From assembly GCA_937897495.1 (NCBI GenBank), contig CALCBL010000184.1:1-12708 (forward strand): a DNA stretch of 12,708 bases, given 5' to 3'. A program made the translations under genes and the position numbers. This DNA comes from an uncultured Burkholderiales bacterium (GTDB lineage Bacteria; Pseudomonadota; Gammaproteobacteria; Burkholderiales; Burkholderiaceae_C). Below are positions 8,226-12,708 of the stretch, in pieces. The first letter of the stretch is position 1. Each line of letters opens with the position of its first letter. The notes under the pieces were generated by a model, which was not told where the DNA came from, made no database searches, and saw only the letters and a program-made list of their open reading frames with translations.

Positions 8226-8240
8226 TGCTCATTTTGAGCA
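8226..8240. promoter_or_regulatory. Operator-like dyad upstream of trmJ
   Basis: TGCTCA-TTT-TGAGCA: perfect 6-bp arms around a 3-base spacer, ending 24 bases before the trmJ ATG. The position is where a -35/-10 region would be, compatible with an operator. A weak -10-like GACAAT follows at 8252-8257. No regulator can be named. Confidence 0.3.
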
Positions 8241-8264
8241 CTTGGAACTGGGACAATAGCCCCT

Positions 8265-9047
8265 ATGCGAACCCGATTTATCTTGATTGAAACCAGCCAC
8301 CCAGGCAATGTGGGTGCGGCCGCCCGTGCCTTAAAGGTCATGGGATTCGATGAAATGGTGTTGGTGGCACCGCGCTATGCCAATATTTTGCGCAAAGAAG
8401 AAACCATCCAAAGGGCCAGTGGCGCCAACGATGTGCTGGACAAAACCCGCATTGTAGACACCCTAGAAGAGGCTTGTGAGGGCATCTCTCATCTGTGTGC
8501 CACGGCCATGACGCCTCGTGATTTCGGTCCTCCAACGAGATCACCCAGAGAGCACTTTGAAGGGCTGTTGGGTCGTTCTCTTGCGCAAGCTCCAATGCAT
8601 GTTGTCAAAGACGATGAAAGTCCAACGAAAGAGGTCATTTCGTCGATTGGATTTTTGTTTGGCTGCGAACGTTTCGGCATGAAAAACGAGGATGTCTACA
8701 AGTGCCATGTGGCTTTGTCTATTCCGACCAATCCGGAGTTTGGCTCCTTGAATTTGGCCGCGGCCATTCAATTGGTGGCCTATGAATGGCGTTTGGCCTT
8801 GGGTGGTTTTCCTGTTGCATCCCATGAGCTTGAGTCAACTTTGGCCGATGCAGCTCAAGTGGCAGGCATGCTCAGTCATTTGGAAAAGGCCTTGGTTGAA
8901 ATTGGCTTCCTCGATCCTATGGCCCCTAAAAAACTCATGCCCCGTTTGAATCAGCTGTTCAACCGAGCCGACCTGACACCGGAAGAAATCCATATTCTCA
9001 GAGGTGTTGCTAAAGCCATGATCGAAACAGCTCACTCAAAAAGGTAG
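8265..9047 (+). CDS. trmJ: tRNA (cytidine/uridine-2'-O-)-methyltransferase TrmJ
   Basis: SPOUT-class methyltransferase that uses S-adenosylmethionine to 2'-O-methylate nucleotide 32 in the anticodon loop of certain tRNAs. It has 260 residues; E. coli TrmJ has 246. The N-terminus FILIETSHPGNVGAAARALK (5-24) holds the conserved N15 and R21 (equivalent of the key arginine in ARAMK of E. coli). The knot region has FGCERFGM (132-139; E. coli FGRERVGL) and SLNLAAA (161-167), which bind the methyl donor. The C-terminal helices (about 185-258) match the TrmJ dimerisation extension. A hydrophilic stretch of roughly 20 residues (about 106-127, with KDDESPTKE) before the FGxER strand is longer than in E. 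coli. There is no Shine-Dalgarno before the ATG. GACAAT at 8252-8257 lies 7 bases upstream, so a very short or absent leader is possible. cysE follows after 23 bases. Confidence 0.93.
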   Translation: MRTRFILIETSHPGNVGAAARALKVMGFDEMVLVAPRYANILRKEETIQRASGANDVLDKTRIVDTLEEACEGISHLCATAMTPRDFGPPTRSPREHFEGLLGRSLAQAPMHVVKDDESPTKEVISSIGFLFGCERFGMKNEDVYKCHVALSIPTNPEFGSLNLAAAIQLVAYEWRLALGGFPVASHELESTLADAAQVAGMLSHLEKALVEIGFLDPMAPKKLMPRLNQLFNRADLTPEEIHILRGVAKAMIETAHSKR

Positions 9048-9070
9048 ACTCGTCGCAAATCCAATAGCTT

Positions 9071-9850
9071 ATGTTCTCTCGCATCCATTCCGACATTCAA
9101 TGCATCCTTGACCGCGATCCTGCTGCGCGCACGTCCTGGGAAGTGCTCACGTGTTACCCAGGACTTCATGCCGTGGTCATGCACAGGTGGGCCCATGCTT
9201 GCTGGCACATGGGGTTCAAATGGTTGGGCCGATTTATTTCCAATTTTTCACGCTGGATCACGGGCATTGAAATTCACCCAGGCGCCAAGTTGGGAGAGCG
9301 GGTATTTTTTGATCATGGGATGGGCATCGTGATTGGTGAAACAGCCGAGATTGGCGACGGTTGCACCATTTACCACGGCGTTACTCTGGGCGGCACATCT
9401 TTGTACAAAGGTGCAAAGCGCCATCCTACTTTGGGCAAAGATGTGGTCATTGGCGCAGGCGCTAAAGTGCTGGGCGGATTCACTGTAGGTGATGGCGCTA
9501 AAGTGGGGTCCAACGCGGTGGTCACCAAGCCGGTGCCAGAAGGCGCTACGGCTGTGGGCAATCCTGCTCGCATCATTCAGGAAGATGCCGATGTACAGCG
9601 CGAAGCAACAGCCTCCAAAATGGGCTTCTCAGCTTATGGCGTGACACAAAACGACGATCCCTTGTCGCAAGCGATGCGCGGATTGATCGACAACGCAGCC
9701 AGTCAAGAACATCAAATTGCCATGCTCTGGCAAGCGCTTGAAAAAATGAATTCAGAAGCTGGCAATTCAGCGACCCTTCAAATGCCTGGCGATGCAGCCA
9801 AGCGCGAAACCTTTGAAGCTGAAAAACTCAATCAGTTGCTGGACAAGTAA
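9071..9850 (+). CDS. cysE: Serine O-acetyltransferase CysE
   Basis: Transfers the acetyl group of acetyl-CoA to L-serine to make O-acetylserine, the first step of cysteine synthesis, in the cytoplasm. 259 residues. A helical N-terminal region (1-63) leads into a left-handed beta-helix of hexapeptide repeats: GIEIHPGAKLGERVFFDHGMG (split at 65-85), IGETAEIGDG, TIYHGVTLGGTS, VVIGAGAKVLGGFTVGDGAKVGSNAVV. H82 in FFDHGMG is the catalytic histidine. VTLGGT and the RHPTLG loop are the usual CoA/substrate region. The repeat domain closes with VGNPARII (162-169). It resembles the short-N-terminus type (as in Bacillus) more than the long E. coli form. A further 90 residues follow, and the chain ends NQLLDK, without the terminal isoleucine that docks into CysK. 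Probably co-transcribed with trmJ. Its stop is 3 bases from the convergent mog stop. Confidence 0.95.
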   Translation: MFSRIHSDIQCILDRDPAARTSWEVLTCYPGLHAVVMHRWAHACWHMGFKWLGRFISNFSRWITGIEIHPGAKLGERVFFDHGMGIVIGETAEIGDGCTIYHGVTLGGTSLYKGAKRHPTLGKDVVIGAGAKVLGGFTVGDGAKVGSNAVVTKPVPEGATAVGNPARIIQEDADVQREATASKMGFSAYGVTQNDDPLSQAMRGLIDNAASQEHQIAMLWQALEKMNSEAGNSATLQMPGDAAKRETFEAEKLNQLLDK

Positions 9851-9853
9851 CGC

Positions 9854-10471
9854 TCAGTGTTTGGGTGGCCGGATGGCCGTTTTGGGTCTGAAGGCTTTGC
9901 ACACTTCGTCGTGTGTTTCCAAATAAGGACCGCCAATCAAATCAATGCAGTAGGGCACGGCCGCAAAAATGCCATGCACCAAGCTTTGCCCTTGGCTGTC
10001 TTTCAAACCTTCTAATGTTTCTGCAATCGATTTGGGTTGACCAGGAAGATTGATGATCAAACTCTGGCCCCGAATGACGGCCACTTGCCTTGAGAGGATG
10101 GCGGTGGGCACAAACTTCAAACTGATCTGGCGCATTTGCTCGCCAAAGCCAGGCATCTCTTTGTCGGCTACAGCCAAGGTTGCTTCTGGGGTGACATCTC
10201 GAATGGCTGGGCCAGTGCCACCTGTGGTGAGCACCAAACTGCAGCCAGCCTCCACCAATTCAATCAGCGTGGCGCTGATGCGATCTTTTTCGTCGGGAAT
10301 AAGTCGAGACTCGAACTGCAATGGGTTTTTCAAGGCATGGCCAAGCCATGTTTGAAGTGCTGGCAGTCCTTTGTCTTCGTAGACGCCCGAACTGGCACGG
10401 TCGCTGATGGAGACGATGCCAATTTTGACGGGATCGTGGTCTGTGCTTGGTGTGTCTTGTGATGGCGTCAT
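9854..10471 (-). CDS. mog: Molybdopterin adenylyltransferase Mog
   Basis: Adenylylates molybdopterin (MPT + ATP to MPT-AMP) before molybdate insertion in molybdenum-cofactor synthesis. About 205 residues; E. coli Mog has 195 and the alignment is nearly continuous. Seen here: IGIVSISDRASSGVYEDKG near the start, RLIPDE with D60 (E. coli D49), TTGGTGPAIRDVTPEA with D92 (E. coli D82), MPGFGEQMRQISLKFVPTAILSRQ (split across 108-131), LPGQPKS, and GIFAAVPYCIDLIGGPYLET. Extra N-terminal residues (about 15, Ser/Asp/Pro-rich) are not in E. coli. I chose ATG at 10471; an in-frame TTG at 10477 would add two residues. Neither has a clear ribosome binding site. The start is 9 bases after the darP stop, so the gene is presumably translated from a darP-mog transcript. 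Convergent with cysE. Confidence 0.94.
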   Translation of the reverse strand: MTPSQDTPSTDHDPVKIGIVSISDRASSGVYEDKGLPALQTWLGHALKNPLQFESRLIPDEKDRISATLIELVEAGCSLVLTTGGTGPAIRDVTPEATLAVADKEMPGFGEQMRQISLKFVPTAILSRQVAVIRGQSLIINLPGQPKSIAETLEGLKDSQGQSLVHGIFAAVPYCIDLIGGPYLETHDEVCKAFRPKTAIRPPKH

Positions 10472-10480
10472 GTTCAATGT

Positions 10481-11140
10481 TTATTCATCGTCGTCGTTGA
10501 CTTGGCTGGCAGAGTTGCCTTGCGAAGCGCTGCTCATTTCTGCGCGCACCAGCTGAAATATTTCGCGGTAAGCGCGACTTTGCCTTGGCGCCAAGCCTTG
10601 AGAAACGCTGGCCGCAGAAATGGCGGGCGCATCTTTGCGTGCTTGCCGAATCAGGGCGCGCAATTGTTGGCTGTCGGTATCTGGAAAGTTTTTCAGCCAT
10701 TCACCACATGCGTCGTCATCACTGATCAAGCGGTCGCGCCACTGTTCAGCCAAGTGCAGTTGCAATGTTTCTTGTGCCGACCCTTGGTTTTGTTCCAGCA
10801 GGGCTGCCTTGACGCTTTCAATGACGTCGTCGTCGAGTTTGCGCATGAGCTTGCCAATGAATTGCATCTGACGGCGCTTGCCTTCAAAGTTCGTAATTCG
10901 TTTGGCATCCGCCACGGCATCGACCAGTTTTTCGGGCAGGTCGGCTTTGGCCATCAGATCGGGGCGTAAATCCAATAGACTCTCACCCAGTTTCTGAAGC
11001 TCATCGCTCTCTTTTTTCAGGTCAGTGCGGCTGGGTTCATCGCCCCCTTTGAGCTCGCGTTTGAGTTCGAGGTCAAGCTCGCTGCCTTCGGCAACAAATT
11101 GACCTTGAACGAAATAACCTTTTTTGAATTTACGGGACAT
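10481..11140 (-). CDS. darP: Ribosome-associated protein DarP (YjgA, DUF615)
   Basis: Small cytoplasmic protein of the YjgA/DUF615 family, renamed DarP in E. coli where it binds and helps late assembly of the 50S subunit. 219 residues, longer than E. coli YjgA (183) mainly through a Ser/Asn/Asp-rich tail (about 198-219, ending VNDDDE). Family blocks visible: SRTDLKKESDELQKLGESL (37-55), ADAKRITNFEGKRRQMQFIGKLMRKLD (split at 77-103, the most conserved, basic, RNA-binding-like part), and QWRDRLISDDDACGEWLKNFP (132-152). The last block, RALIRQARKD and AYREIFQLVR, also fits. The chain is mostly helical and highly charged, with no signal peptide. A -10-like TATGAT lies 35 bases upstream (plus-strand 11176-11181). 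Divergent from pmbA, a gene pair widely kept together in beta- and gammaproteobacteria, and followed by mog. Confidence 0.93.
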   Translation of the reverse strand: MSRKFKKGYFVQGQFVAEGSELDLELKRELKGGDEPSRTDLKKESDELQKLGESLLDLRPDLMAKADLPEKLVDAVADAKRITNFEGKRRQMQFIGKLMRKLDDDVIESVKAALLEQNQGSAQETLQLHLAEQWRDRLISDDDACGEWLKNFPDTDSQQLRALIRQARKDAPAISAASVSQGLAPRQSRAYREIFQLVRAEMSSASQGNSASQVNDDDE

Positions 11141-11232
11141 GTGAGCTCTTAAGCCTTTTCAGCGGGACGGCAAGTATCATAGCCTTCACTGTGCATTTTA
11201 AATAATCGACTGTTTTGACGAATTCGACGCAA
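11141..11232. promoter_or_regulatory. Divergent promoter region, darP / pmbA
   Basis: For darP, TATGAT on the minus strand (11176-11181) is a fair -10 with no good -35. For pmbA, AATAAT at 11201-11206 is the best -10-like element, also without a matching -35. No clear hairpin was seen. Neither gene has a strong Shine-Dalgarno sequence. Confidence 0.3.
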
Positions 11233-12651
11233 ATGATGAAAAAAACCAAGCCCCAGACTGCCAAGGCCCCTTCCAAGACTCACAACGCGCATGCGCATGA
11301 CGGTTTCAGCTACAGCCGCAACTTTTTTGAAGGCTTGGTTGATTCTGCCCTGAAACACGCCAAAAAAATCGGCGCTACCGATGCGGGGGCCGAAGCTTCA
11401 GAGGGCTGTGGACTGAGTGTGAGTGTGCGCAAGGGCGAGTTGGAAAACGTGGAGCGCAACCGTGACAAGTCCTTGGGCGTCACGGTGTATGTGGGCCACA
11501 GACGCGGTAACGCCAGCACTTCTGACTTCTCGGAGGCTGCCATTCAGCAAACCGTTCAAGCAGCCTTCGACATTGCGCGTTTCACCGCTGAAGATCCGAC
11601 TGCAGGCCTGCCTGATGAAGACGACATCGCCAAGCTTCAACCTGAATTGGATTTGTTTCATCCTTGGTCAATCAACAGCGAAGAGGCGGCCAAGTTGGCT
11701 TTGGCTTGTGAAGCCGCCGCGCTCAAAACCAGTCGACGCATTACCAACAGTGAAGGTGCTGGCGTGTCTGCACAGCAGAGCCATTTCTTCAGCGCTCACA
11801 CGCACGGATTTCGGGGTGGTTATGCCAGCTCACGTCACAGCATGTCAGTGGCGCCCATTGCATCACTGCCTGGCAAAAACGCAGAAATGCAACGCGATGC
11901 TTGGTACACCTCCATGCGCGCAGCCGATCAAATGGCCTCGCCTGAAGCCGTAGGACGGTACGCCGCCGAGCGCGCGTTAAGTCGTTTAGGCAGCCAAAAA
12001 ATTCCCACCACAGAGTGTTCTGTTTTGTTTGAATCGCCAGTGGCTGCGGGCTTATTGGGCGGCTTTGTGCAGGCAGTGAGTGGCGGTTCTTTGTACCGAA
12101 AGAGCAGCTTCTTGTTGGACTCCATGGGCAAGCAAGTTTTTCCCAAGCACATTGAAATTTCGGAAGATCCCCATGTGTTGCGTGGCAAGGGCAGCTCACC
12201 TTTTGACGATGAAGGTGTGCGCGGTTTGAAGCGCAAAGTGGTCTCGGGTGGCCGTGTCGAAGGCTACTTCTTGAGCAGCTACTCAGCACGCAAATTGGGC
12301 ATGAAGACCACTGGCAATGCCGGTGGCTCGCACAACCTGATCATGTCTTCGAAGTTGACGCGTTCAGACGATGACCTTAAAGCCATGCTGCAAAAACTGG
12401 GCACAGGTTTGTTTGTGATTGAACTCATGGGGCAGGGCGTGAATTACGTCACGGGCGACTATTCGCGTGGCGCATCTGGCTTCTGGGTCGAGAACGGTGA
12501 AATTGCTTTCCCCGTGCACGAAATTACCATTGCAGGCAATTTGAAAACCATGTTCAAAGGCATTGAGGCTGTGGGTGCAGATGCCTACAACTACGGCGCC
12601 AAAACCATTGGCTCGGTGTTGGTCAATAGGATGAAGGTCGCGGGTAGCTGA
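11233..12651 (+). CDS. pmbA: Metalloprotease-family protein PmbA (TldE)
   Basis: Member of the TldD/PmbA (TldE) family, 472 residues from the ATG at 11233 (E. coli 450). In E. coli the TldD-TldE heterodimer matures microcin B17 and degrades peptides, including the CcdA antitoxin. TldD carries the HExxxH zinc site; TldE is its partner and lacks it, and I see no HExxxH here. Family features: EASEGCGLSVSVRKGELENVERNRDKSLGVTVYVGHRRGNASTSDF in the N-terminal half (split over about residues 50-97), then STECSVLFESPVAAGLLGG-like and GLKRKVVSGGRVEGYFLSSYSARKLG-like blocks (TTECSVLFES and GRVEGYFLSSYSARKLG are visible), and the C-terminal GQGVNYVTGDYSRGASGFWVENGEIAFPVHEIT stretch in shorter pieces. 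The N-terminal 25 residues are Lys/Thr/His-rich and not conserved. An in-frame TTG at 11215 would add 6 residues. tldD is not in this window. The stop directly abuts a repeat. Confidence 0.92.
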   Translation: MMKKTKPQTAKAPSKTHNAHAHDGFSYSRNFFEGLVDSALKHAKKIGATDAGAEASEGCGLSVSVRKGELENVERNRDKSLGVTVYVGHRRGNASTSDFSEAAIQQTVQAAFDIARFTAEDPTAGLPDEDDIAKLQPELDLFHPWSINSEEAAKLALACEAAALKTSRRITNSEGAGVSAQQSHFFSAHTHGFRGGYASSRHSMSVAPIASLPGKNAEMQRDAWYTSMRAADQMASPEAVGRYAAERALSRLGSQKIPTTECSVLFESPVAAGLLGGFVQAVSGGSLYRKSSFLLDSMGKQVFPKHIEISEDPHVLRGKGSSPFDDEGVRGLKRKVVSGGRVEGYFLSSYSARKLGMKTTGNAGGSHNLIMSSKLTRSDDDLKAMLQKLGTGLFVIELMGQGVNYVTGDYSRGASGFWVENGEIAFPVHEITIAGNLKTMFKGIEAVGADAYNYGAKTIGSVLVNRMKVAGS

Positions 12652-12679
12652 ATTTAATTGGGGTCATTTAATTGGGGTC
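12652..12679. repeat. Tandem 14-base repeat after pmbA
   Basis: Two perfect head-to-tail copies of ATTTAATTGGGGTC at 12652-12665 and 12666-12679. The first begins on the base after the pmbA stop codon. A looser third copy, ATTAATTTGGTCC, lies at 12688-12700 after AGATCAAC. From memory, GGGGTCAGA motifs flanked by AATTAA-type sequence are dispersed in proteobacterial genomes, often beside REP-associated (IS200-like, Y1) transposase genes. That link is inferred, since no transposase is inside the window. Confidence 0.75.
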
Positions 12680-12692
12680 AGATCAACATTAA

Positions 12693-12708
12693 TTTGGTCC
12701 GGACCAAA
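12693..12708. repeat. Perfect 16-base palindrome at the window edge
   Basis: TTTGGTCC-GGACCAAA is self-complementary with no spacer, centred between 12700 and 12701. It runs exactly to the last base, so the symmetry may continue outside the window. Its left arm overlaps the third, degenerate copy of the adjacent repeat, which suggests one compound element. Confidence 0.7.

Noticed and set aside
1..12708. Search for tRNA/rRNA genes, CRISPR arrays, toxin-antitoxin pairs, defence or biosynthetic clusters
   Set aside because: None seen. Apart from the two edges, the window is almost entirely occupied by well-known housekeeping genes, so no undescribed system is claimed.

Overview
The window looks like an ordinary core-chromosome segment of a betaproteobacterium. 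The gene set, the pairings (suhB divergent from trmJ-cysE, darP divergent from pmbA) and the protein sequences fit Burkholderiales, most likely a Comamonadaceae member such as a freshwater Limnohabitans/Rhodoferax-like organism. This placement is recalled from family knowledge and was not searched. GC is roughly half by eye and looks even throughout, and nothing inside the gene block suggests recent transfer.

Layout. 1-407 (-) is the 5' part of a lipoprotein with a fibronectin type III-like domain, cut by the left edge. 569-949 (+) encodes a small MAPEG-family membrane protein and is followed by a clear intrinsic terminator. 1003-2838 (-) is glnS, read from a promoter that predicts a leaderless mRNA. 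It is divergent from uppP (2915-3739, +), which recycles the undecaprenyl carrier lipid for cell-wall synthesis. 3759-8124 (-) is a tight three-gene run, suhB-mutS-alpha/beta hydrolase, with gaps of 3 and 4 bases. 8265-9850 (+) holds trmJ and cysE. 9854-11140 (-) holds darP (yjgA) and mog. 11233-12651 (+) is pmbA (tldE). The last 57 bases, starting directly after the pmbA stop, are a repeat-rich stretch: a perfect 14-base tandem repeat and a 16-base palindrome that the window edge cuts.

Functions are housekeeping: translation and tRNA modification (glnS, trmJ), ribosome assembly (darP), mismatch repair (mutS), inositol-phosphate hydrolysis or rRNA transcription (suhB), cysteine synthesis (cysE), molybdenum cofactor synthesis (mog), envelope (uppP, lipoprotein, MAPEG) and peptide processing (pmbA). 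No tRNA, rRNA, CRISPR array, intact insertion sequence or defence system is visible. No convincing new system was found. The best leads are the truncated palindromic repeat at the right edge, the predicted leaderless glnS promoter, and the inverted repeats between suhB and trmJ.
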